Shown here piece after piece: positions 31,993-41,103 of a DNA stretch of 49,222 bases (position 1 is its first letter; the number at the start of each line of letters is the position of its first letter). This DNA comes from Lachnospira sp. UBA2821. Lineage in GTDB: Bacteria > Bacillota > Clostridia > Lachnospirales > Lachnospiraceae. Both the position numbers and the translations under genes were made by a program. Below the pieces are notes generated by a model that saw only the letters and a list, made by a program, of their open reading frames with translations, had not been told where the DNA came from and made no database searches. The stretch spans positions 1 to 49,222 of the forward strand of contig DEGR01000050.1 in NCBI GenBank assembly GCA_002351535.1, in the 5' to 3' direction.

Positions 31993-33525
31993 TTACATTG
32001 CCTGTAATGCAGCAAGTGCATCCTGTGCTGTTTTTACCGCTGAGGTACTTACCCCTGAATCTGCAGAAATTATATTAACTATATTCTGCATCTGCGAAAC
32101 GGCCTTTTCTTTATATGAAGCTGCATTTGCCGCATCTTCAGTCTGTGCACACTGATATCTTGATGTATACGCTGTATTCAGTTTTTCAATTAGTGAACTG
32201 TAATCAATACTCTTATAATCATATGCAAAACATTTTTCAAGTTTTGTTACGGCAGCATCCCATGTTGCCAGTGTATAAGCCGAATCAACTAACGAAACTG
32301 CTTCCGAATAAGTTGCCTTGGCAGCCTCTGTGTATACCTCATCCTTTATAGTTCCACAAAGATTCCTGAAGCTTTCAGAATATTTAGTCTCATAATCCGG
32401 TGAATTGATACCTGAAATGCTGCTTATCTGCTCAGCACTCTCTACATAACTCTTTGCCTGATAATCAATGAGTGCAGTTACAAGTCTTTCATAATCTGCT
32501 GCCATCGAATTATTTTCATTATTAGTAGTATCTATCTGGTTCTGTAAATCAGCCTTACCACTGTTTGCCTCATCAAGCTTGCCATTCAGATCAGTAATCT
32601 TTGAATTAAGACTTGCTATCTGTGAATTAAGATTGACAACCTCTTTTTTGTGTGCTGAATTAAGCGAATTAACTCTTGCCGGAGTAATCAGGAAGAACGT
32701 AGCCGCAACACCTATTATTATTCCTATAATAACATTAAGCACTGCAATAGTGCCATTGTTAGATTCCTTATATCCGTTATTAGGAATAATAACATCATAT
32801 CCGCTTAGCGGCTCATTAGCTCCTGTATCAAATTCCGGTTTGAATCTCTTTCTGTCCGATATTCTTGAAGAAGATTTTGATACAGTCTCCTCTTCGTTAT
32901 TATTCTTTTTACCCGGTTTATTCTCAATCTCTGCAAGATACTTTTTGGCAAGTACATTATTAGCATCTATCTTAAGTACTTTCATAACAGGCTTCTTAGC
33001 TCTGTCATAATCTCCTCTTTTCATGTAAAGCAAAGCAAGAATAAGATGTCCTTTTATCAGATTAGGATTAAGGTTTAGCACCTTTTTAAGCTGTATTACT
33101 GCAAGGTCATCATTTCCCTCCTGTGCGTATCCCAGTGCTATATTAAACTTCTTAATTGTCTGATTAATTGTATCTAATCTGGTAGGATTTGACTGAAGTT
33201 CCTTAATGTATATATCTGCCCTGTTATCATCAGGCTGGAAATTCTTACTTATGACCCATTCAGATAATGCCTGAACAGCCTCACCCATTTCAAAATATAC
33301 TAATCCCAGAAGATTTCTGGCATTAATGTTTCTCTTATCAAATTTAATACTGCGTCGTAAATAATCTGCTGCGCTTGCAAGGTCACGCACACTAGCTTTT
33401 GCCAGTCCCATGTTATAATATGCATTAGAAAGACTTATTACTTTCTTATATACTGAAACATCGGCACCACAGCTATGACATAAATTATCATCAGAAAGGA
33501 CGCTGCCACATCTATAACATATCAT
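31993..33525 (-). CDS. Membrane-anchored TPR protein with N-terminal zinc ribbon
   Basis: The product is 510 aa. A zinc ribbon (CYRC ... CHSC, residues 3-19) is followed by about five TPR units (25-205), a charged linker, one span (about 262-282), a predicted coiled coil (about 290-345, LNSQIASLNSKITDLNGKLDEA) and an Ala/Ser-rich helical extracytoplasmic domain to the end. No enzymatic motif is present; a scaffold role is likely. AAGGAAGGA lies seven bases before the ATG, inside the end of the small ORF upstream. Last gene of the ABC-folC operon. Confidence 0.85.
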   Translation of the reverse strand: MICYRCGSVLSDDNLCHSCGADVSVYKKVISLSNAYYNMGLAKASVRDLASAADYLRRSIKFDKRNINARNLLGLVYFEMGEAVQALSEWVISKNFQPDDNRADIYIKELQSNPTRLDTINQTIKKFNIALGYAQEGNDDLAVIQLKKVLNLNPNLIKGHLILALLYMKRGDYDRAKKPVMKVLKIDANNVLAKKYLAEIENKPGKKNNNEEETVSKSSSRISDRKRFKPEFDTGANEPLSGYDVIIPNNGYKESNNGTIAVLNVIIGIIIGVAATFFLITPARVNSLNSAHKKEVVNLNSQIASLNSKITDLNGKLDEANSGKADLQNQIDTTNNENNSMAADYERLVTALIDYQAKSYVESAEQISSISGINSPDYETKYSESFRNLCGTIKDEVYTEAAKATYSEAVSLVDSAYTLATWDAAVTKLEKCFAYDYKSIDYSSLIEKLNTAYTSRYQCAQTEDAANAASYKEKAVSQMQNIVNIISADSGVSTSAVKTAQDALAALQAM

Positions 33526-33539
33526 CTCTTTATCCTTCC

Positions 33540-33695
33540 TTAACCGTTATCCTTTACTTCCTTTAACAAATCAATCACTATGTCTGTTATATCTGTCGTT
33601 GTATTGTTATATATTGCATCCTCTGTATCCTCAACTTCAAGACTAGGATGAAACTTCTTGATTTCCTCATCGAAATTCAACATATTATTCACCAT
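33540..33695 (-). CDS. Small acidic protein between folC and the TPR gene
   Basis: A 51-codon ORF whose ATG overlaps the folC stop (TAATG). A second ATG four codons in (33683) follows GGTGA by five bases and may be the true start, giving MLNFDEEIKKFHPSLEVEDT and a helical end (IVIDLLKEVKDNG). It is acidic and soluble with no recognised family. It fills the folC-TPR gap almost exactly and its 3' end abuts the TPR gene's ribosome binding site, which argues that it is translated. Confidence 0.6.
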   Translation of the reverse strand: MVNNMLNFDEEIKKFHPSLEVEDTEDAIYNNTTTDITDIVIDLLKEVKDNG

Positions 33696-34972
33696 TACCT
33701 TTCACTATTATCAACATATTTAAGTAAATCTCCTATCAGATATAATGAACCGACACAAAATAAAACATCTTCCTGCCTTTTTTCAGAAATTGCCTTTTTA
33801 AATGTTTCTTCTATATCTTTTGAGACATATTTATCCATATTTGTAAATTCTCTTTCTAACACCTCTGTGTCAAGAGCTCTCTCGCCTTTTACTTCTGTTA
33901 TATATACCTTATCAGGTTTAATAACATCTTTTATCTGATTAATCATGTACTCATGGTCTTTTTCCTTTACCACGGAAAACAATATAAGTTTACGTCCCTT
34001 ACATGGATATTCTTTGACAGTCTTTACAAACTGTTCTATTCCCGGACCGTTGTGAGCACCATCAAAATAAACGCCGGGCATAACCTGTTCCATTCTTCCG
34101 TGCCATTGTACATTACCAATACCTTCACGTATTTCCTCAATCTTATCCTTTATATCATCCATGCAGCTTAATGCTGCAAGCGCAAGCATTGCATTCTGCA
34201 CCTGATATTCTGTAATAAATGGTACTTTGAACGCATCATTTAAATAATAACCACAAAGTGGACAAAAATCAATATCATTATTACTTTTTTTTAAAATTTT
34301 ATAATCGTCATTTCCGACTGAAATATAGGTGCTGTTATGTTTTCTGGCTGTATCTACGATTACGTCTGTTGACTCTTTGCAAATGTCTGCAAATATAACC
34401 GGCACATTTTCTTTAATTATTCCGGCCTTTTCATATGCTATCTTTCCTATTGTATCACCGAGAATTTCGGTATGGTCAAGTCCAATAGAAGTAATAACCG
34501 TAACATACGGTCTTTCAAATACATTCGTTGCATCAAGTCTTCCACCAAGCCCCGTCTCTAATATAATATATTCAACGTTATGCCTGTCGAATATTTCCAT
34601 TGCCATAAGAAACAGGAATTCAAAATAACTCGGATGGGGATATTCTTCATTATCAACTATATTTTTAACATTGCAGAAACTTTCTACAAATTCATCTTCT
34701 GTGACTTCATTTCCGTCTATGGAAATTCTCTCTGTCATACGCACAAGATGCGGGGATATAAACATCCCCGCCTCCTTATCACATTTTCTCAGTACATTTT
34801 CAATATATGCACATACTGTTCCTTTGCCATTAGTTCCTGCAACATGAATAATTTTTCTTTTGTCATAATCCACACCAAGCTTCTTCAACATTGTTCTGGT
34901 GTGAGTAAGACTATTCTTTTTAGTAAACTTAGGTATATTAAGAATATACCTCTCAACATCTTCGTATCTCAC
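33695..34972 (-). CDS. folC: Folylpolyglutamate synthase / dihydrofolate synthase
   Basis: This 425-aa Mur-ligase-family enzyme adds glutamate to folates. The P-loop VAGTNGKGTV, then GMFISPHLVRMTERISIDG, LETGLGGRLDATNVF, TSIGLDHTEILGDTIGKIAYEKAGI and FDGAHNGPGI are all present. Start: the GTG at 34972 is five bases after GGAGG and gives the family-like N-terminus MRYEDVERYI; the ATG at 34984 overlaps that site. Eight to twenty bases after the ABC transporter gene, same operon. Confidence 0.95.
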   Translation of the reverse strand: MRYEDVERYILNIPKFTKKNSLTHTRTMLKKLGVDYDKRKIIHVAGTNGKGTVCAYIENVLRKCDKEAGMFISPHLVRMTERISIDGNEVTEDEFVESFCNVKNIVDNEEYPHPSYFEFLFLMAMEIFDRHNVEYIILETGLGGRLDATNVFERPYVTVITSIGLDHTEILGDTIGKIAYEKAGIIKENVPVIFADICKESTDVIVDTARKHNSTYISVGNDDYKILKKSNNDIDFCPLCGYYLNDAFKVPFITEYQVQNAMLALAALSCMDDIKDKIEEIREGIGNVQWHGRMEQVMPGVYFDGAHNGPGIEQFVKTVKEYPCKGRKLILFSVVKEKDHEYMINQIKDVIKPDKVYITEVKGERALDTEVLEREFTNMDKYVSKDIEETFKKAISEKRQEDVLFCVGSLYLIGDLLKYVDNSER

Positions 34973-34992
34973 TTTTTCCTCCATACCGGCTG

Positions 34993-36828
34993 CTATGATA
35001 CCTGCTCAAACTGTGAATTATATAATGCAGCATAAAATCCATTCTTTTCAAGAAGTTCACTATGCGTTCCCTGTTCTACAATATCTCCGTCCTTCATAAC
35101 AAGTATCATATCCGCATCCTTAATAGTTGAAAGTCTGTGGGCAATAACAAAACTTGTTCTGCCCTTCATGAGATTATCCATTGCCTTCTGAATACGGTGT
35201 TCAGTTCTTGTATCAACCGAAGATGTTGCCTCGTCAAGCACAAGTATAGGATTGTCAGCAAGTATCGCTCTTGCGATAGTTAATAACTGTTTCTGTCCCT
35301 GTGACACATTGCTTGCATCTTCATTTAATTCCATATCATATCCGCCTGGAAGTGTCTGAATGAAATGATGTGCATGTGCCGCTTTTGCTGCCGCAATAAC
35401 TTCTTCATCTGTTGCATCAAGTCTTCCATAACGGATATTTTCCATTATTGTACCTTTGAACAGCCATGTATCCTGAAGAACCATTCCGAACAAATCCCTC
35501 AGTTCTCTTCTGTTAAAATCTTTGACATTATGTCCGTCAATCAATATCGCACCTGAAGATACATCATAGAATCTCATAAGAAGTTTTATCATTGTAGTTT
35601 TGCCTGCTCCGGTAGGTCCTACTATTGCAACCTGACTTCCGGCCTTAACCTTTGCACTAAAGTCATTAATTATAGTCTGATTATCTACATATCCAAAATG
35701 AACATCTGAAAATTCAACTTCTCCTTTAATACCATCTGTACTGACAGGATTATCAACTATCTGGTCTTCTTCCTCTTCTTCAAGAATCTCAAATACTCTT
35801 TCTGCCGCAGCGGCCATAGACTGAACCTGATTAATAACCTGGGCAATCTGCTGGATTGGCTGGGTAAAGTTCTTAACATACTGAATAAATGCCTGAATAT
35901 CACCGATTGTAATTACATTTTTAATAGCAAGCAGTCCGCCAGTAAGTGCAACACCTGCGTATCCAAGATTACCGACAAACATCATAATTGGCATCATCAT
36001 ACCTGACATAAATTGTGATTTCCATGCTGAATCGTAAAGCACATCATTAGTTTTGTTGAACTCTTTTATTGTTTCTTCCTCTTTGTTGTATGCCTTAATA
36101 ACCAGATGACCACCATACACTTCCTCTACCTGACCATTTATGTTACCAAGATATTCCTGCTGGGTTTTAAAATATTTCTGTGATTTTTTTACCGTAAATG
36201 ATATAAGGCTGATAGATACAGGTAATATTACAATCGCTATAAGAGTCATAAGAGGTGAAATGCTAAGCATCATTATAAGTACACCAATCATTGTAGCAAC
36301 TGAAGTAATTATAGTTGTTATACTCTGATTAAGTCCCATACCTAAAGTATCAACATCATTAGTAATTCTTGAGAGGACTTCTCCATATGTTCTGCTCTCA
36401 AAATATTTCATTGGCATTCTGTTAATCTTTTCAGAAATATCTTTTCTTAATTTGTAACATACTTTCTGCGAAATTCCTGTCATAATCCAGCCCTGTACAA
36501 AACTGAATATTGCACTGACACCGTATAGTGCCAATACTATAAGAAGAATTTTACCTATATAATCAAAATCAATTCCGCCTTTACCCTGTATTTTATCCAT
36601 AAGTCCATTAGCAAGTGCTGTTGTTGCCTTACCAAGTACCTTTGGACCTGCTACAGTAAATACTGTAGATATAGCTGCAAATATCATAATAGCCAATATT
36701 GCAAACTTATATCTTCCCATATATTTAACAAGCTTCTTAATTGAGCCTTTCATATCTTTTGCTTTTTCAACCGGTACCATTCCACCATGTCCGGCAGGAC
36801 CTCTTCTACGGCTTCTATCTGTACTCAT
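34993..36828 (-). CDS. ABC exporter half-transporter (canonical ATPase-site subunit)
   Basis: This 611-aa fused membrane/ATPase protein has six spans (about 35-330), then the nucleotide-binding domain: Walker A GPTGAGKTT, Q-loop MVLQDTW, signature VSQGQKQ (second Gly of SGGQ replaced), Walker B LVLDEATSSVD with the catalytic Glu, and H-loop IAHRLST. It pairs with the upstream subunit, 32 bp away, as a heterodimeric multidrug/lipid exporter. Its intact Walker B and His combine with the partner's intact SGGQ to make the one competent site. Substrate is unknown. Confidence 0.93.
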   Translation of the reverse strand: MSTDRSRRRGPAGHGGMVPVEKAKDMKGSIKKLVKYMGRYKFAILAIMIFAAISTVFTVAGPKVLGKATTALANGLMDKIQGKGGIDFDYIGKILLIVLALYGVSAIFSFVQGWIMTGISQKVCYKLRKDISEKINRMPMKYFESRTYGEVLSRITNDVDTLGMGLNQSITTIITSVATMIGVLIMMLSISPLMTLIAIVILPVSISLISFTVKKSQKYFKTQQEYLGNINGQVEEVYGGHLVIKAYNKEEETIKEFNKTNDVLYDSAWKSQFMSGMMMPIMMFVGNLGYAGVALTGGLLAIKNVITIGDIQAFIQYVKNFTQPIQQIAQVINQVQSMAAAAERVFEILEEEEEDQIVDNPVSTDGIKGEVEFSDVHFGYVDNQTIINDFSAKVKAGSQVAIVGPTGAGKTTMIKLLMRFYDVSSGAILIDGHNVKDFNRRELRDLFGMVLQDTWLFKGTIMENIRYGRLDATDEEVIAAAKAAHAHHFIQTLPGGYDMELNEDASNVSQGQKQLLTIARAILADNPILVLDEATSSVDTRTEHRIQKAMDNLMKGRTSFVIAHRLSTIKDADMILVMKDGDIVEQGTHSELLEKNGFYAALYNSQFEQVS

Positions 36829-36860
36829 ATACTAATCTCCTTTCTGCAGATACATCTTTC

Positions 36861-39140
36861 CTATGCCAGACCAAGTTCTTTCTCTGACAGTTGTGATGTT
36901 GCAATCTGCTGATATACTTCACAATTGGCAAGAAGTTCTTTATGAGTTCCTTTTCCGACAATCTTTCCATCATCTATTACGAGAATGTTATCAGCATTTA
37001 TAATCGTACTTATTCGCTGGGCCACTATAATTACTGTACTGTCTTTAATATGTTCATCTTCACTTAAAGCCTTTCTTAATACCGCATCAGTCTTCATATC
37101 CAATGCTGAAAAACTGTCATCAAATATAAATACTTTAGGTTGCTTTGCTATAGCCCTTGCTATAGAAAGCCTTTGTTTCTGTCCGCCTGATACATTTGAG
37201 CCACCCTGAGAAATAGAGCTTTCATATTTGTCCTCTTTTTCATTAATAAACTCTGTCGCCTGTGCTATCTCTGCTGCATTTTTAATCTCCTCATCTGTCG
37301 CATCCTTTTTACCAAATCTCAGATTAGATGCTATTGTTCCAGAGAACAATATCCCCTTTTGAGGAACATATCCTATCTCTTCCCTAAGCTCTTTCATTGT
37401 AATATCTCTTATATCTTTTCCATCAATAAGGATTCTTCCTCCGGTTACATCATATAATCTTGGAATAAGATTAACAAGTGTACTTTTTCCACATCCTGTA
37501 CTTCCTATAATAGCTGTGGTCTTACCCGGCTCTGCAATAAAGTCAATATCAGATAACACATCCTCCTTTGCACCGGGATACCTGAAATTAACGTGTTCAA
37601 ATGCAACAATACCTTTATGTTCCTGTAATTTATCAGGTTTTTCTTTATCCATAATAGACGAATCAGTCTTAATAACCTCATCTATACGGTCAGCGGCAAC
37701 TCCGGCTCTTGGAAGCATAATTGACATCATTGTAAGCATAAGGAATGACATTACTATAATCATCGCATATGTAATAAATGCTGTCATTGCACCTACCTGA
37801 ATCGTTCCATCATTTATCTTATGCGATGCAACCCATACGATTAATACCGACAGTCCATTCATAATAAGCATCATTCCCGGCATCATAAATGTCATTACTC
37901 TATTTGTAAATAACATTGTCTTTGTAAGTTCCCTGTTCGCATTATCAAATCTTTCTTCTTCTTTTTCTTCTCTTCCAAATGCTCTTATTACTGATAATCC
38001 GGTAAGTATTTCTCTTGATACGAGATTAACTTTATCTACCATAACCTGCATAATCTTGAATTTTGGAAGTGAAAGTGTCATTAATATTCCTACATATGCA
38101 AGAAGAACTGCCACTGCCACAACAATAATCCATCCCATTCCAGAACGTGTATTAACAACTTTTAAGACACCGCCGATACCTACTATTGGTGCATATAATA
38201 CCATTCTTAAAAGCATTACAGACACCATCTGAATCTGCTGTATATCATTTGTACTTCTGGTAATAAGGGATGCGGTAGAGAATTTATCCATCTCTGTATT
38301 TGAGAACCCGACAACCTTTGTAAATATCTTCTTTCTTAAATCCCTTCCTATTCCTGCTCCGATTTTTGATGCAAAGAATCCTACTATTACAGTTGCCGCT
38401 CCCATTATAAGTGCTACAAGAAGCATTTTAAGCCCGGCTCTCCACAGATAAGCGGTCTGTATTTTATCAATATCTATCCCGGTCTCTTTGTCACATTTTA
38501 TTGCAAATGCAATTCCCATTGATTTTGTTACAGTATCACCGACTTTATCAAACTTTTCAGCCATAGTGTCTGTAAGCTTACCAATCTGTTCCTCCGTCAT
38601 CTGGTTGTTTTCAAGCATTGTAACAAAAATGTCCCTCATGTCAACATAGTTAACACCTTTTTTCTTTGTAACCTTAAGGTCAACGCCAAGCATTTTACCT
38701 ATATCACTGACTGACATTTTTTCAAATGTTTTTTCATCCTGCTTAGTCTGTTCCGCCATCTGTTTCTTAAATGTCTTTTCATCAATCGAAGACATGGAAT
38801 AACTCATAAATATAGCAGTTGAAAGCTTATCATCAAGCTCTGATAATTTATTATCATCATTTTCTATCCTTTTATATACGTTATCTTTTGTCTTCTTATA
38901 ACATTTCTCCCACTCTGACTTTTCTTTACTGTCCATAAACAATACTACTTTTTTATATTTGTCTTCAGTAATCTTATCAGGAAGAATATGCTCAATACCT
39001 TTATTCTGGATACCAACGTCAATTATATTTGATGTATATGTTGGTAATGCCAGGTCACACATTGCCTGAACAATAAGAAACACAATCACAAATAAAATCA
39101 TCTTCCAATATGGAATCATGTTTTTAAATATTTTACCCAT
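36861..39140 (-). CDS. ABC exporter half-transporter (degenerate-site subunit, large TM1-TM2 insert)
   Basis: The product is 759 aa from the ATG at 39140, eight bases after AAAGGA; the longer frame to 39191 lacks a site. Between TM1 (about 13-33) and TM2 (about 235-255) lies a charged insert of roughly 180 residues, expected outside the cell, absent from typical exporters. ATPase domain: Walker A GSTGCGKST, signature VSGGQKQRL, Walker B FIFDDSFSALD (Asp in place of the catalytic Glu) and AQRIST (Gln in place of the H-loop His). This is the non-hydrolysing half of a heterodimer. First gene of its operon. Confidence 0.92.
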   Translation of the reverse strand: MGKIFKNMIPYWKMILFVIVFLIVQAMCDLALPTYTSNIIDVGIQNKGIEHILPDKITEDKYKKVVLFMDSKEKSEWEKCYKKTKDNVYKRIENDDNKLSELDDKLSTAIFMSYSMSSIDEKTFKKQMAEQTKQDEKTFEKMSVSDIGKMLGVDLKVTKKKGVNYVDMRDIFVTMLENNQMTEEQIGKLTDTMAEKFDKVGDTVTKSMGIAFAIKCDKETGIDIDKIQTAYLWRAGLKMLLVALIMGAATVIVGFFASKIGAGIGRDLRKKIFTKVVGFSNTEMDKFSTASLITRSTNDIQQIQMVSVMLLRMVLYAPIVGIGGVLKVVNTRSGMGWIIVVAVAVLLAYVGILMTLSLPKFKIMQVMVDKVNLVSREILTGLSVIRAFGREEKEEERFDNANRELTKTMLFTNRVMTFMMPGMMLIMNGLSVLIVWVASHKINDGTIQVGAMTAFITYAMIIVMSFLMLTMMSIMLPRAGVAADRIDEVIKTDSSIMDKEKPDKLQEHKGIVAFEHVNFRYPGAKEDVLSDIDFIAEPGKTTAIIGSTGCGKSTLVNLIPRLYDVTGGRILIDGKDIRDITMKELREEIGYVPQKGILFSGTIASNLRFGKKDATDEEIKNAAEIAQATEFINEKEDKYESSISQGGSNVSGGQKQRLSIARAIAKQPKVFIFDDSFSALDMKTDAVLRKALSEDEHIKDSTVIIVAQRISTIINADNILVIDDGKIVGKGTHKELLANCEVYQQIATSQLSEKELGLA

Positions 39141-39226
39141 CTTATTTTTCCTTTCTGCCTTATTATAAATTATCGTGTGAAAAACCATCATATCAATGTA
39201 TCTTTCACACTACCTCAACTTTATGA

Positions 39227-39256
39227 ATAATAGCACTATTATCATTTATGCGTCAA
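39227..39256 (-). promoter_or_regulatory. Promoter with palindromic operator for the ABC exporter operon
   Basis: On the minus strand TTGACG (39251-39256) and TATTAT (39227-39232) are 18 nt apart. The perfect palindrome ATAATAGCACTATTAT (39227-39242) covers the -10 and half of the spacer, so a dimeric repressor (MarR or TetR type) is plausible; none is encoded beside it. Confidence 0.6.
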
Positions 39257-39308
39257 TACAGTTTATATTTTTTTTACATATATACTTAATTTTATTAAAC
39301 CACAAAAA

Positions 39309-39348
39309 AACACATATGCCTTAGATTATATTAGCAGCATATGTGTTT
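39309..39348 (-). terminator. Terminator after the GNAT gene
   Basis: ACACATATGC and GCATATGTGT form a perfect stem; on the minus strand it is followed by T7. Confidence 0.85.
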
Positions 39349-39360
39349 TATAATTAATTA

Positions 39361-39951
39361 TTAATTATTAATCCAATATTTTACTTTATTTACAAAATGT
39401 TCCTGCGTAAACATCTGTCTGTAAACGAGTATAAGGTCTTCTATAAATGAATTATCGTTTTCTTTATCTATGTCCATTTCTAACACATCATATGTAACTC
39501 CAAATAACTCTGAACCAAATCCCGTTTCATTGCAACCACATGTTTTATAAAATTTGATGCGTCTTTCTCTTTCTATCCTTTCATACTCACTAGTCGCATA
39601 TTCAGGTGATTCGCACTCAATAAACATTCCATTTATATGCTTTTTGTGCTGGTCAAGATATTCCATAATTTTCTCCAGCATCTCATGTCCTATTCCGGTT
39701 CCACGATAATTTTTAACTACCGCAAAATAATCTAACAGGACATATTCTCCATCCTGTGGAATTATTAATACCGCATATGATTTTATATTTTCCTCATCAT
39801 ACAATGTGAGAACCTCACACATTCCCGTTGACATCGTATATTTAATCCTTTCGAGCGGTTTTAACTCCGCTTTTGGAAAATCTTTAACCATATAATTATT
39901 GTAAATATAATCCACTTCGTTTTCATTTATTTTTTTTACTATCCCTGACAT
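39361..39951 (-). CDS. GNAT-family N-acetyltransferase
   Basis: The product is 196 aa. The acetyl-CoA site is YFAVVKNYRGTGIGHEMLEKIMEYL (motif A, R-G-T-G-I-G). The C-terminal part (RRIKFYKTCGCNETGFGSELFGV) is usual for GNATs. Substrate is unknown. It lies 13 bp after the secreted Ig-like gene, so it is co-transcribed. Confidence 0.88.
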   Translation of the reverse strand: MSGIVKKINENEVDYIYNNYMVKDFPKAELKPLERIKYTMSTGMCEVLTLYDEENIKSYAVLIIPQDGEYVLLDYFAVVKNYRGTGIGHEMLEKIMEYLDQHKKHINGMFIECESPEYATSEYERIERERRIKFYKTCGCNETGFGSELFGVTYDVLEMDIDKENDNSFIEDLILVYRQMFTQEHFVNKVKYWINN

Positions 39952-39964
39952 AACTCAATCTTCA

Positions 39965-41050
39965 CTATTTTGCTCTGAATGTCACATTCGAATCATGTAA
40001 CCAGTCACCTGAATATGACACCATTGTATATCTGCTTCCTGACTTCATTTTAAATGAGCCTGTGTTAACCTTAATAACATTAGAATTAAGTGTTACTGTT
40101 GCTTTTGCCTTATAAATAAGACCTGTTTTATCTTCCCTTACACTTATATCAAATGAAGTACTATTAAGCTTTGCTACTTTAGTATTGTCTCTTTCATACA
40201 TCTGAATTCCAAAAATATTATTTTCTGTAACGCCTTTTTTAAGTTTTATATTTATTTCATTACCTTTTCCATTTACGGATACTACTTTGAACATATCCTT
40301 TGATTTGAATGTTGATAACGGATTTCTCTCTCTGGCAAACTCTGATAATGCTGAGCTGATTGTCTCACTTCTTCTGATAATAGGATTAAATATAACAACT
40401 TTATTAACCTTTGTTACCCCGTCTTTATATTCTGTTATTGTTGTATAAGCCGATGGATAATTTGAAAACTGGGATTTTCTGTTGCTGTATACTCCCATTG
40501 CTGTAGCTAATGTATATTTATTTGATGCATTTATTCCTTTGGCATATATTTTTATAACATTTTTTGCTGCTGCCTTTACAGTCGAGTTAATCTTATTATA
40601 ATTCTTTTTGTAAGAAGCAAGGCTCTTAACTACATTAAATTCAAGTTTAACTTTTTTTCCTTTAAAGCTTATGGTAACATCAGCCTTTCCTGTCTTCTTT
40701 GCCACTGCTTCACCTGTTTTGGCATTAACTGTAAGAACTTTTGAATTACTGCTTTTGTATTTGACACCCGTAGTGTTTGACAGATAAGAATAATCATTAT
40801 AATAGTATTTTTCATTCTTATCATATCCTGATACACTGGCTGAACAATAATCTCCGATGTTGATATAAGGTGCGCCTTTCTCAACACAGACTTTAGCATC
40901 ATCCAATGCCCCCTGTTCATAATACACAAATCTTAAATTAACATTCTGTGTTGCTGCCTTAGCCTCTATAACCGCTGTCTGGCAGAAAACTGTTGTAAAT
41001 GCAATTGCTGCACATAGGTAACATGCAATTCTTCTTTTTAATAATTTCAT
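39965..41050 (-). CDS. Secreted protein with a BIG2-type Ig-like domain
   Basis: The product is 361 aa. Signal peptide ends near IEAKAA (about residue 33). Residues about 85-145 are BIG2-like (YKSSNSKVLTVNAKTGEAVAKKTGKADVTISFKGK). The remaining 200 residues contain beta-rich sequence (ITEYKDGVTKVNKVVIFNPI, KVVSVNGKGNEINIKLKKG) without a family I recognise. No cell-wall anchor motif is seen, so it is either released or held non-covalently. Between the DUF2156 and GNAT genes, same direction. Confidence 0.78.
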   Translation of the reverse strand: MKLLKRRIACYLCAAIAFTTVFCQTAVIEAKAATQNVNLRFVYYEQGALDDAKVCVEKGAPYINIGDYCSASVSGYDKNEKYYYNDYSYLSNTTGVKYKSSNSKVLTVNAKTGEAVAKKTGKADVTISFKGKKVKLEFNVVKSLASYKKNYNKINSTVKAAAKNVIKIYAKGINASNKYTLATAMGVYSNRKSQFSNYPSAYTTITEYKDGVTKVNKVVIFNPIIRRSETISSALSEFARERNPLSTFKSKDMFKVVSVNGKGNEINIKLKKGVTENNIFGIQMYERDNTKVAKLNSTSFDISVREDKTGLIYKAKATVTLNSNVIKVNTGSFKMKSGSRYTMVSYSGDWLHDSNVTFRAK

Positions 41051-41103
41051 ACTTTATTCCTCCTTCGAAAATATAGTATAATTATATCAAAATGCCGGTG
41101 TTA

